A stretch of DNA of 64,000 nt, taken from NCBI GenBank assembly GCA_963576475.1, contig OY754970.1:26357091-26421090 (forward strand). Reading direction: 5' to 3'. The translations under genes were made by a program, and so were the position numbers. Position 1 is the stretch's first letter. Every line of letters starts with the position of its first letter. Shown in pieces: positions 43,914 to 53,840 of the stretch. Source of the stretch: Molanna angustata. Lineage: Eukaryota > Arthropoda > Insecta > Trichoptera > Molannidae. Below the pieces are notes generated by a model. It was not told where the DNA came from. It saw only the letters and a program-made list of their open reading frames with translations, and made no database searches.

Positions 43914-44535
43914 ACTACGATAAATATTTAAAAAAATAACACATCAAAGCAAAAGAAAGGGTTGGGAAAGGACAAGAAGAGGAAATAGGGATTAGGTCTT
44001 TACGTATAAATATTCCTTCTATAGTTTTTTCTTGAAAATACAAAGTGAGTTAGACGACACAATATCCGGACTTATCCGGCTATTCCGTAGGTAGTCTTAC
44101 TGATTGAGAAATTTGCTGAGAAATTCTGTGTTATAGCTAAGGTTGGATACGTTCAGCAGATCGGAGTGTAAGTCCATGATTGGATAAATACCTAAGTGAT
44201 TTTGTTTATAAGATACTGTGGTAGGTTTGGATTAGAGAGAATATGGTACAATAGTGATAGAATGTGTATAGATATAACTACCTAACTATATTGCGCGATT
44301 GCGCCACTGCAGCGAATCTTGGGGCAACAATAAAGAAGATTGCGATAAGATGATATATTATACTGATCAAATTTTTTCAACCTAAAGGTTACCTACTTGG
44401 TTAGGTACATGAGTAGGTACTATTGTTAGATAATTGTTACATTAATATTATTGTTTGATAATTATTGCATCTACCTAATCTACTTTTTTAAACTTATTGT
44501 TCTTTAATACCTTGGGAAATAGAAAAAAATATGAA
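43914..44535. other. No feature recognised
   Basis: AT-rich spacer between a hAT element and a small palindrome. No open frame with known motif. Confidence 0.35.
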
Positions 44536-44537
44536 GA

Positions 44538-44621
44538 CTGTTTCGGTTTATCAGGCCATAATCACCTGATCAACAAGTCATAATCAACCAGTTGATTACG
44601 GTCTGATAAGCCGAAACGGTT
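44538..44621. repeat. Imperfect palindrome of about 84 bp
   Basis: CTGTTTCGGTTTATCAGGCC ... and, in reverse, CCGTTTCGGCTTATCAGACC form arms of about 32 bp around a short loop. Possibly a tiny foldback MITE; no other copy is visible in the window. Confidence 0.65.
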
Positions 44622-44654
44622 GTCGGTAGACGTACTTAATAAATTCTTTGTCTA

Positions 44655-45506
44655 CATACATACATACCATCACGCCATGTCCCTTGCGGGGTAGGCAGAG
44701 AGAACCGAACGCCACATTTTTCTATCCTGGCACGCATCCCTCGCCTCGTCCACATTCATGCATCGTCTCATACATGTTCGTCTATTGCTCACACTTCTAA
44801 CATTTCCGTCTTTCAAAATTTCGTTCACATGGTCGTGCCATCCCTTTCTTGGGCGTCCCCGACCTCTCATTCCATTCCTTTCCGCTCTGTATATTTTCTT
44901 CGTCAGGCGCTCCTCATTCATTCTCCCCATGTGACCAAACCATCTTAATGTGTTCACTTTCATTCTAGTAATGACATCTTTCTTCATCTTACATTCTTTC
45001 CTTATATCCTCGTTTCTTACCCGGTCATACATCGTTCTATTACAAATCCTTCTTAACGATCTCATTTCAACTGCATTTATTCTACTTTCATGCGTCTTCT
45101 GCCATGTCCAGGTTTCACTTGCATACGTCAGGGTTGGCACTACGATGGCGTTATGAATGGCAACTTTGGCATCCTTTGATATGTTGCGATCATTCATAAT
45201 TGGTCTTAGTGCTCCATTCACTCTGTTTCCTGCCATAACTCTTCTTTCGATCTCTTTATCGAGTCGTCCGTTCTGTTGAAATATGCTTCCCAAGTATACA
45301 TATTCGTCAACTTGCTCGAGCCATTCGGTCTCTACACTTATTTTACACGCTGTTCTGCTTTCACTCTTTTCAAAGACCATTGTCTTTGATTTGCTGGCAT
45401 TCATCCTAAGTCCATTCTCTATACATCCTTCATATACCATACTTACAAGATACTGTAACTCTTCCATACTTTCTGCTAATAGAACTTTTTCGTCTGCATA
45501 CTTCTT
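44655..45506 (-). mobile_element. 5'-truncated RTE/craniofacial-type retrotransposon, 15-bp TSD
   Basis: 852-bp insertion between perfect direct repeats TAAATTCTTTGTCTA (44640-44654 and 45507-45521). The 3' end carries a (TATG)n-like tail, CATACATACATACC on the plus strand. The long duplication without mutation and the unbroken reading frame mean a recent insertion. Confidence 0.9.
44670..45503 (-). CDS. C-terminal third of a non-LTR reverse transcriptase
   Basis: The frame is open from the truncation point; the first methionine gives 265 codons at 45467-44670. The catalytic box at 45500-45486 reads KYADEKVLLAES, so the second Asp of YADD is replaced by Glu. After this come LRMNASKSKTMVFEKS, the palm/thumb motif VDEYVYLGSIFQQNGRLDKE, VVPTLTYASETWTW, SLRRICNRTMYDRVRNEDIR, NTLRWFGHMGRM, and the basic GMRGRGRPRKGWHDHV near the end. 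The N-terminal endonuclease and most of RT are absent, so it cannot act alone. The same protein group supplies the endonuclease at 55207-55763. Confidence 0.85.
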   Translation of the reverse strand, partial: KYADEKVLLAESMEELQYLVSMVYEGCIENGLRMNASKSKTMVFEKSESRTACKISVETEWLEQVDEYVYLGSIFQQNGRLDKEIERRVMAGNRVNGALRPIMNDRNISKDAKVAIHNAIVVPTLTYASETWTWQKTHESRINAVEMRSLRRICNRTMYDRVRNEDIRKECKMKKDVITRMKVNTLRWFGHMGRMNEERLTKKIYRAERNGMRGRGRPRKGWHDHVNEILKDGNVRSVSNRRTCMRRCMNVDEARDACQDRKMWRSVLSAYPARDMA

Positions 45507-45521
45507 TAAATTCTTTGTCTA

Positions 45522-47095
45522 ACAATAATATTATGTGTTCATATTTTTTCCAATAATTATGAAATTCTACAAATAACAGCGATCAATTGACAGATTTAAA
45601 AGTGCAGTTCTTGTTTGTTATTTTTTTTACATGTTCTTGTTTTAATGTTTATTTTTCTATGGTAATTTCGTGGAATCCACGTGTCTTCTCTATCATGCCC
45701 TTACTCTTTTTTGTAATATTACAGAAGCTGTTGGTTTTTCCCTCATAAATAGAAATTTTAAAATTGTAATTTTACAGATTTACCTAACTTAGTAGGGATT
45801 GATTTTATTTAACTTAGGTCGTGTCTAATATGGTTATTATTATCTAGTGAAATATAGTCAGTTGTTGGTCTGGTTTTATTTATTATTCTGGTATGTCTGT
45901 TGTCTACATACTCGTATCGTTAGAGACGTACGATATCGGAGAGAAGACGTTGTATGTATTATGACAGTATTATTATAGGTACCTAATGTGTTAGTGTGTG
46001 TGTGGCGTGGTGCGGCGCATGTGCAATGCGTGTAACCGTATTGATCTCGACCATGTGCCGGCTGTGTGTTGTGTGTGGAACAGCCGCGAGTCAAGGAAGG
46101 TAGACTTGAAGGAATCACCGCAATATAAGGTACCTTATAGAGGTAGGTACCTATATATCTATGTATCTCCTTATTACTTTGGAGGGAAAATGATGATGGA
46201 CATAGAGAATAAATATAGGTAGACATACCTATATAAGTAGGCGCTTGATTTAAAGTATCATTCTATGGACGCGGAAATCAAACCTAATTTTTTTTCGCAT
46301 AATAAGACATTGCGTAGATTTATGAAAAACAACACGAGAATAGATTTATAAAAAAGCAATACCTAGGTAGGTAGGTACCTACCTACCTACCTATTGCATG
46401 GATTTTATAAAATGAAATATCGTGTATCTAGTATCCAACTGTCGATTTGTTCAAGAGAATTTATTTTTCTTAATCAATCGACAGTATTAAGCCAAGACTC
46501 AGGTAGGTAGATACTAGAAACTAGGAAGGAACATTTTGTATGGCGTAGGTAGTTGACTTCAGCATTTATAGGTATGTTCCATAATATAGAACAATAGATA
46601 TGGAGGAATTCAGAATTCGGAGTAGAATATTTTTTTGTGTCTGTGTATCCGTTCGCTCCCTCATTACTTTTGATCCGCTTGATTCACAGAGCCAAAATTC
46701 TCAAAAAATATAGATAATTTTACCTACTCAGAATTCTGATTTTTTATCCAGTAGGTACCTAAGGGCTATCAACTTTTGAATTTTTATTTTATTTTTCCAT
46801 ATAAGTACCTACCTATCTCAAAAACCATAAAAGCTACAACGCTATAGATAAATTTGTAGGTAGAGGTAGACAAATACAAAATCACAAAACGATTTTCATG
46901 CGATATTTCCAGAGGTTCTCAAACTTTTTTTATAAGTAAAAAAAAAATGACAAATTTATGTTTAACTGCCTATATTTCCATTTTTTTTAAATCGAATTAC
47001 GCAAAAAACCCAACTAGATAATTTAATAATCTATAAAAAGCATACCTACCTAAACATTATAGCAGTGCATCTACCTACCTATTTCTTAACATTTT
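45522..47095. other. No gene recognised; simple repeats
   Basis: Holds a TAGGTAGGTACC run at 46362-46394 and a GTGTGTG stretch near 45991-46001. The sequence at 46600-47010 (ATTTTTTTGTGTCTGTGTATCCG ... CTGCCTATATTTCCATTTTTTTTAAATCG) appears to be a dispersed repeat: its last part recurs, inverted, at the window end (63970-64000). No coding motif. Confidence 0.4.
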
Positions 47096-47099
47096 TTTA

Positions 47100-48498
47100 C
47101 TCTCCACACTATGGAATAGGGGAGAGTCATGATTTCGCAAAATTTAAGCGTATTTTTTTTACATCAATTTCTCAATGGGTATCATGTAGAGAATGCACAC
47201 TATGAGTTTCGTCGTGATGTATTTGTGTGTATGGCGTATACGCCGTACGCCGTTCGCCGTACGCCGTAGCATTTATATTTTATGTCCTCTCTACAGCCCA
47301 AACTATCCGATCCGATCGACTTTATATTAACATCATATGTGTATTGTACAAAGACCTAGAGCTGGTCAGTTTTCCATAGACAACTTTTGATTTCTTCTCT
47401 ATGAATTCATCATTTACGTTGTTTTTTTTTGTGTCCTCTCTGCAGCCCAAACTATAAGTCCGATTGACTTCATATTAATATCATACGTGTTTAGTCCATA
47501 AACTTAGAGCTGATTAGTTTTCCATAGACAACGGTTCATTTTTTCTCAATGTTTCTTTATGATTTCATCTATTAAAACTGAAAAAATGCTCTCACAACCT
47601 GGAAATTAGAGATATTTTAATATGGTTTCAACTATTTATACAACACCAAGAATCTTCATAAAATTGTATTCAAAGTTGGTCAATGTTAAAAGAAAAATAT
47701 TCGACGGTTTCAAAAATTATATTTTATTTAGTGGATTTTTGTAAGAAACTTATACTTATGTAACAAGAGATTTTTTTATGTTTGGCAATGTTCAGTTCTT
47801 TGATTACATATTGATATAAGAATATTAATAGCTTGAACTTAGAACTGATTAGATTTTCATAGATATCATAAAATTTCTTCATATGATATCACGTGTCAAA
47901 ATTGTCAAAATGCTCTAACGCTCTTTAAAACAAAATTTATCTGCTTTTATTAAAATATTTCATACAACATAAGCATTCTTCACCATACTGCATTAATAGT
48001 TTGTCTATCTTAACATAAAAATATACTATCGTTAGAAAATTTATAGGTATTCCTGGTATCTAGTAAAATTGAGAATGAATAAAAATGTATATAAAAAGAT
48101 AAATTTCTTATATATGGAAAAGTTCAGTTATTTGATTTCATGTTATAATATAAAGAGCTTGAACATAGAACTGATAAGCTTTCCATGAATAACATAAAAT
48201 TACTTTATATGATATCACGTGTCAAAATTTTCAAAATGCTCTCGCGTTCTTTAAAACAAAATTTATCTGCTTTTATTAAAATATTTCATACAACATAAGC
48301 ATTCTTCACCATACTGCATTAATAGTTTGTCCATCTTAATATAAAAATATACTTAGGTACTATCGTTAGAAAATTTATATTCCTGGTAGTAAAATTTAGA
48401 ATGAATAAAATATTTCATATAACATAAGCATATTTTACCATATTGAGATTGTCAACATTTGAAGAAGAAAAAATAAACGCTTTCTATGGTGTGGAGAG
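47100..48498 (-). mobile_element. Satellite-bearing TIR element, complete copy iv
   Basis: Inverted relative to copies i-iii and complete. The outer ends are CTCTCCACACTATGGA and (reverse of 48483-48498) CTCTCCACACCATAGA. Flanks are TTTA on both sides, a possible 4-bp target duplication. In sense direction it runs: terminal repeat, about 100 bp, between one and two 313-type units (48435-47890), then the body shared with copies i-iii, including GACTCTCCCCTATTCCATAG at the end. The short array shows that the seven-unit array at 683-2725 is an expansion. No protein is encoded. Confidence 0.8.
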
Positions 48499-48554
48499 TT
48501 TAGTGTTGGCCACAACCCACTCGTTTTAAATGAATATGTCCTTGTCAAACAAGT

Positions 48555-48690
48555 ACTTACATACCAACATCTTCCTACATTCCCTAAATTAAACATAAAA
48601 TGTTATAGGTGAAGGAAATCGGTCGAGGCAGGATTCGAACCCTCGACCACTGGATCACTAGCTCAGCGCGCTAACATAACATACCTACAT
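48555..48690 (-). repeat. tRNA-derived SINE, family S1
   Basis: Minus strand: GTTAGCGCGCTGAGCTAGTGA (A-box region), CGAGGGTTCGAATCCTGCC (B box), then TCGACCGATTTCCTTCACCTATAACATT and an AATTTAGGGAATG tail. This is the best preserved S1 head in the window. It lacks an acceptor-stem partner, so it is a SINE and not a tRNA gene. Confidence 0.75.
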
Positions 48691-48821
48691 TTTTACGTAG
48701 GTACCTATCCTTTAAAAAAAACATACCTAAGTAGGTACCTACCTACCTACAATCGACAATCGGATCTCATGTGTCACATGCAACTAGTACCTACTTAATC
48801 AATTCCGTGGCTAGACGGTAA

Positions 48822-48982
48822 AACCGGTTGCAGACCAAGCTAAGTTAGTTTAGCTTAGCTCGCATAACTGAGGTCACTTTTCATACTAGCTCACATAGTT
48901 TGCGGTCTGCACATTTGTATGAAAAACGACCAGCTATGCGAGCTAAGCTAAACTAAGTTTAGCTTTTGGTCTGCAACCGGCT
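48822..48982. mobile_element. 161-bp MITE with long inverted repeats, TSD TAA
   Basis: Ends AACCGGTTGCAGACC and (reverse) AGCCGGTTGCAGACC, flanked by TAA (48819-48821 and 48983-48985). The inverted repeat continues imperfectly for about 50 bp (TTAGTTTAGCTTAGCTCGCATA in both arms), so most of the element folds back on itself. A 3-bp TAA target duplication suggests a PIF/Harbinger-derived MITE. Confidence 0.8.
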
Positions 48983-48989
48983 TAAACAT

Positions 48990-51880
48990 TTTTAATTGTC
49001 AGTAGGTACCTACCTACTTATTTAGTAGGAATCTTACTTAGACATAAAAATATCGGCACACAATTCTTTTTAGTTTTCAAAAAATCAACGCATTTGTTTT
49101 AAAACAAGGTAATCCACACCATACCATCAGGTACTTAAAGTTTTTTTTTAAATTAAACAAAAGGGCCTAGTCAGCTGAAAGGGTCGTCCAATAATAAATC
49201 TACAACAATAATCCCTTTTTTATAAAAAAAAACTCGTAAAATGGAGTTCTTCGCTATAAATACCGTCAACACTAACAATAAAAGAACTACTTAACTATAC
49301 CTACTTTTCAAGACGTCCTTATCATTGATTATAATATAGGTATAGTTAGGTAATCAAGTTTAACTCAAGTATGAAAAATGATGGTGTTCTTATAATATTA
49401 TGTACAATAATACAGATACCTGTACATGAGGACACGTTCTTGAATTCAACAAACAATTCATCGATTACAATAAATATATATCTTGGAGTTAATAATATTT
49501 TTACCACATTATGTAAGTTGACCATAATAGGTCAGAGTATAAAGAATTTCTGATGAATGTTAAGTTAAAGCAAAAGGCAATGTATGTTTTCCATAAACGA
49601 TTAAATATTTTTTGTTGAGGTTATTGAATTTATTGAAGGCCTGTAGAAACTAGTTTTAAATAAATAACAATAACTTAACGAGAATACAACATCGGTATTG
49701 AATACCTAAAGATTTATGTCATTAAAGATCTGTTTTAAGGGAACTGTTTTAAATATCAGAAGTAGGTAAGTAAGTGAATTTAAAGAATAAAATTATTACA
49801 CATCTCTAAAAAATATAGGTACTCTAACAGCACTTTCAGTTATTAGTACCTATTAGTATATTGAGAGCACTCTCAGTTATTTCAGTTATTTAAGAAGGTA
49901 GACACCTACCTACTATTCGGTATTGTTTTATTTAAACATTCATGTTGATATAAAAAAAATATGGAGACTTGGAGGATACTGATAAAATTCTGATGCACGT
50001 CACAGACTGAATAATGTACCATTACAAAAATGTTTATTTTCACTGTTAAAAAGTTGATTCTTCATAAGGATTAGGATAAGAATTCAACAAACCAAGATTA
50101 AACTACCGATTTCAAGATATGGGATAAGGTGAAGAACGAATTGATTTACATACTTTGTTAGTGAAATCAAAGACGATATTAACTATAGAAGAGCAATACA
50201 GTGGACAGGAAGAAAGGTCGTTAGAGATTAGTATTAAAGATTGTGCAAGGAGTCAGAACTCATTGAGTTTGTTAAATTAAGAATTTTGTTAGATATCTCA
50301 GTCACGCAGTTAAAATTCACAATTACCTATCTATATGTAACTCAAAATAAAATATTTCATTAAGGACATAACAATGGTTCACAACATTCAACATTCAATG
50401 GTCTTTCCGTATCAGCAAAATATATGTTATAACCTTGTTATAATTGTTCCTTACACAATCTGCTGCGCAAGAGGTTATTTCAGCCCATTATACGGGCGAA
50501 AATTGCACGATATAGGTATGTACCTATTTCATATTATTTTCTCTTTTGCAAATTTGACAGGAATTTTATTTTAATAGCCTGGTATCTACCTACAATAAAA
50601 ACACACATCTATTAATAATATGTCAAAGTAACGAAAAAAATATTCAGATTATTAATATTCCTATAGGAATGTGTTAAGATAATTATTGTAAATAGTTCTA
50701 GGTACCTACTTATTATTAGGTAGGTACCAACTGGTCAATTAAAAAACTTTCTTGCAATTTCAAATGTAACAATTTTCAGTGTAGGTAAGTAATATTAAGT
50801 AGTTGGAGAAATGATTTACAAGATTTAGTATTTTTAGACAGCGATTGAGTTTTGATAATATGCAACAAGTTTGAATTGAATGTATGTATTTAAACTAAGT
50901 AATAATTGATAAAGTTAGTTAGTTGTATGCAGGTAGGTACCTACCTACTTCAAATGTATTTCATACATATAAAAAGTCATAACGTTGCAAATACCTACAC
51001 TTGTTTTATATATTTATATAAACCACAAAGTTCTCGTTAAATCTTTCCCATTTACCTTCATATAGGTAATATTCTATGAGGACCGATGAGGAGGATGAAA
51101 TGTAAAAAGTACATAAGCTTGTGTTCAAAAGTTCTATTTTTATTATTGACAATTCTTAAAATGAAATACACTTTAGTTTTTCATTTGATATCATGTTATT
51201 ATATTGAATTTTCTCTGTAATTATAATTATCTTATCTCATCTGTTTCTACTATAGGTATACCTTACCTATAGTCTTATTAAATTTATCTTCAAGTATTGT
51301 CATTTCTACTGAAATCTGCAAATCAATAATTTTGTATTCAATAAATTAATTAGCTAACATAAAATTATACCTATGACGTTTGGTTACCTGATAAATTTTG
51401 ATGATTTCGCATTAATCAGATTGATAAATAAAAAATAATTGGTCGGTTGACGATGATAATCTCGGATTGTAAAGTTTATAGCGAGTGATGACAGATGACA
51501 TATCTGATAAGGACGACACGGAGACTTGAACATGGGACAGACTATCTTACTCCGCTCCTTCTCAGAAACCGGTTATCACACAAGAGAATAAGGAGACGAC
51601 TTCAGAATGTGGACGTGGAAGTTATATCGCTCTACCTATGTACATAAATCTCATTTTGCAGTGGTTTAAACACTGCTGACAAATAACCACCCTGATTTTT
51701 TAAAATAGAGTTCTCAAAAATCAAGCATAGGAAGGTACCTATCTGGAACAAGAAGAAATTTTAGTATTTTCATAATATCTGCTCAATAGCACTTGAATTT
51801 GATACTTACTAAATTATCTTTTCTATTTTTTTATTCAAAACTGTGTGATTATATACAATCCAAGAGAGATAATAAAAAAT
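48990..51880. other. Long AT-rich stretch without recognised features
   Basis: About 2.9 kb. Open frames of 60 and 66 codons (49371 and 50374) show no motif, and I find no RT, transposase or repeat shared with the rest of the window. TAGGTACCTA words occur throughout (for example 50701-50728 and 50932-50948). This and 53840-55200 are the likeliest places for unrecognised host non-coding sequence. Confidence 0.35.
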
Positions 51881-51884
51881 GTTA

Positions 51885-52095
51885 AATGAAATTGTATTTT
51901 CATTCTGGATCCATAATGTGGCAAATTGTTATTATTGTGTGCAAATTAAATTAGGTAATATTTGACATAATACCTACCCGTTGTGCCCGAGAAGCAAAAC
52001 AAAATAAAGTGAAAATCCACACTAAAATTGCAGTGAAAAAACTTTAGCTCTGCTGGCAATCGAACCCGGAACAAGAGTCCATTTAAACTAATTTA
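51885..52095. repeat. Two S2 SINE pieces in inverted arrangement
   Basis: 51900-51995 (TTCTGGATCCATAATGTGGCAA ... GTTGTGCCCGAGAAGC) matches the S2 body and tail at 63218-63315 on the plus strand. 52010-52095 read in reverse (GGGTTCGATTGCCAGCAGAG, then TTTTAGTGTGGATTTTC) matches the S2 head at 63165-63225. The body piece has GGTA inserted in TTAATATTT, where the other copy does not. Confidence 0.65.
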
Positions 52096-52099
52096 CCCG

Positions 52100-52890
52100 T
52101 CATGAAGTCAAACTTTATTTTTCAAGATTAGGTCACAAAATTCTGCACAAACAGGTCCCAGTGACCTTTAGGCAATATTAGAAGAAAAAGAACATGGTTA
52201 CAAAGAGAGCTAGCCACAAAAATTAGTCGCCATTGCATGTTGATTTACATAATTATCTACATAAACACTGGAACCAACTGAGGAACAGCTTGGCAAACTA
52301 CAGATGTGTTAAAAAAGTATATGACAAGTTCAATGATGTACCTACCTACCTATCAAGAACGAAGAAATCAGTAGGTACCATGTTCTTTCCTTCCTTAACC
52401 AAACCCCTGATAACACTCCCTCATTTGGTCTTAACTTTTAAACTTGTCTAGGTACTCATTTGCAGTTCACACAGCCCAAATGTTGATCTAGCTGTCTGAT
52501 GTTATCAGAGTTGCTCAAAACAAGGCAGTTTAAACAAAACTTCTGAAGTATTAACATTGTACGCAAAACTCCCTTACCTACTTCGTAGGTACAATTTAGT
52601 ATGTTTTAGTAATTCCTTTTCCTATCCTGTCCCTCTTGTCTATTTATTTCATTATTTATAACTGTTTTTTTGGGAATCTAACAGCAACCTAATACCTACT
52701 ATGTCAAATATTAATTTAGCCCACATCAAATAACAAGTTTCCATTCTTGTTAATTTGCTTCCTTATATTGCAGTGTCAATAAGTAAACCTTCATTTTTTT
52801 TTATTTTTACAGTACTTAATAATAAACTCATGTGCATCACTTGGATTTTTGAAAGTAGGTAGATATATGTCCTTAGTGATAGAGTAGGTA
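52100..52890. other. No feature recognised
   Basis: AT-rich spacer. The 72-codon frame at 52233 is interrupted by TACCTACC in its middle and shows no motif. Confidence 0.35.
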
Positions 52891-52895
52891 CGAAA

Positions 52896-53157
52896 CACAG
52901 CGATCCGAAGGATGTACGAAGTTGAGGATATCGTAAGATGGGGTCGACAGAGAAGAAGGTTCTGGAACGAACACGTGTCAAGAATGATCAAAGTAGCTAG
53001 GGATAATGTTCCCCAAGAAAGCAGACCTCCAGGAAGTCCTCCCAAGAGATGGAACGACAGCTGGCAGTCTATGTCACAGGCAATAAACAGGCCAACAGCC
53101 CTAAAAAGAGAGGAAGAAGAAAAAGGTAGGAATATTATTGCTGTCACAATTCTTTGA
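52896..53157 (+). pseudogene. C-terminal end of an RTE-type retrotransposon
   Basis: The frame at 52912-53157 with its upstream codons reads IRRMYEVEDIVRWGRQRRRF, WNEHVSRMIKVARDNVP, PPGSPPKRWNDSWQS. This is the typical post-RT tail (W..HV.RM, then a GRP.KRW-like segment). A TAGGTACG word sits directly before it at 52886. RT core and endonuclease are absent. Confidence 0.7.
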
Positions 53158-53286
53158 AAGATATTGATTCAAAAGCAAGGGAAAAATATTTTTAAACGAA
53201 AACTTGTTTTTTCTCAGTCTACCTACATATGTAGGTGATCTATTTGTACAATCGTTCGTCACATTATATTAATCAAATTTCAATTG

Positions 53287-53410
53287 CGCCGTTTCATGGT
53301 AAAATACCAAATCTTGTCGCCGTTTTATGGCAAAATATCAAGTCTTATCGCCGTTTTATGGCAAAATACCAAGTCTTGTCGCTGTTTTATGGTAAAATAC
53401 TAAGCCTTGA
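53287..53410. repeat. 31-bp minisatellite, four copies
   Basis: Unit CGCCGTTTTATGGCAAAATA followed by CCAAGTCTTGT, starting at 53287, 53318, 53349 and 53380 with few changes. It lies next to the degraded CR1/L2-like remnant. Confidence 0.9.
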
Positions 53411-53454
53411 AAACCACCAACCACACTTTGTAATCTATTCGCTCTGGACACCTT

Positions 53455-53840
53455 AACCAGTGCAGCCTGTTTATGAGAGGCGTTATGTGGCATCTTTTAT
53501 CAGCCCTAAAAATAAGCCTCGCAGCTGCGTTAACATCAGTTGAGACCTATTTAGTGGACATTTGGGCAGTCCAGCATATATAGCATTCGAGTAAACCAAC
53601 CTTGGCACAACAAATGCGTTTATGCTTTGCCTTATTTTTGGGTAAACTTTGGCGGATACATTTAAGCTGTCTCAGATAGAAGAAACATGATCTAACAGTT
53701 TTTGAGATCTGCAGGTCGAGAGATAGTTTGTTGTCCGAGTGCAGAATGCATAGAATTTTAAAATTCTTTGATGGCACAAGTGCTTCTCCATGCACTGAGG
53801 TTGATAGGAGCATTATCAATTATCTATATGTTGTCGCCGC
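53455..53840 (-). pseudogene. CR1/L2-like remnant, antisense
   Basis: Minus-strand frame 53819-53547 contains KLSLDLQISKTVRSCFFYL, RQLKCIRQSLPKNKA. It corresponds to codons 9837-9920 of the CR1/L2-like copy at 8095-10528 (LDLQISKTVSSCFFHL). Downstream, in other frames, are scraps like INAFVVPRLVYSNAIYAGL. Old and truncated at both ends. Confidence 0.65.

Noticed and set aside
50374..50574. 66-codon frame as a membrane peptide gene
   Set aside because: Hydrophobic content follows from AT-rich composition. No start context, motif or conserved copy is visible.
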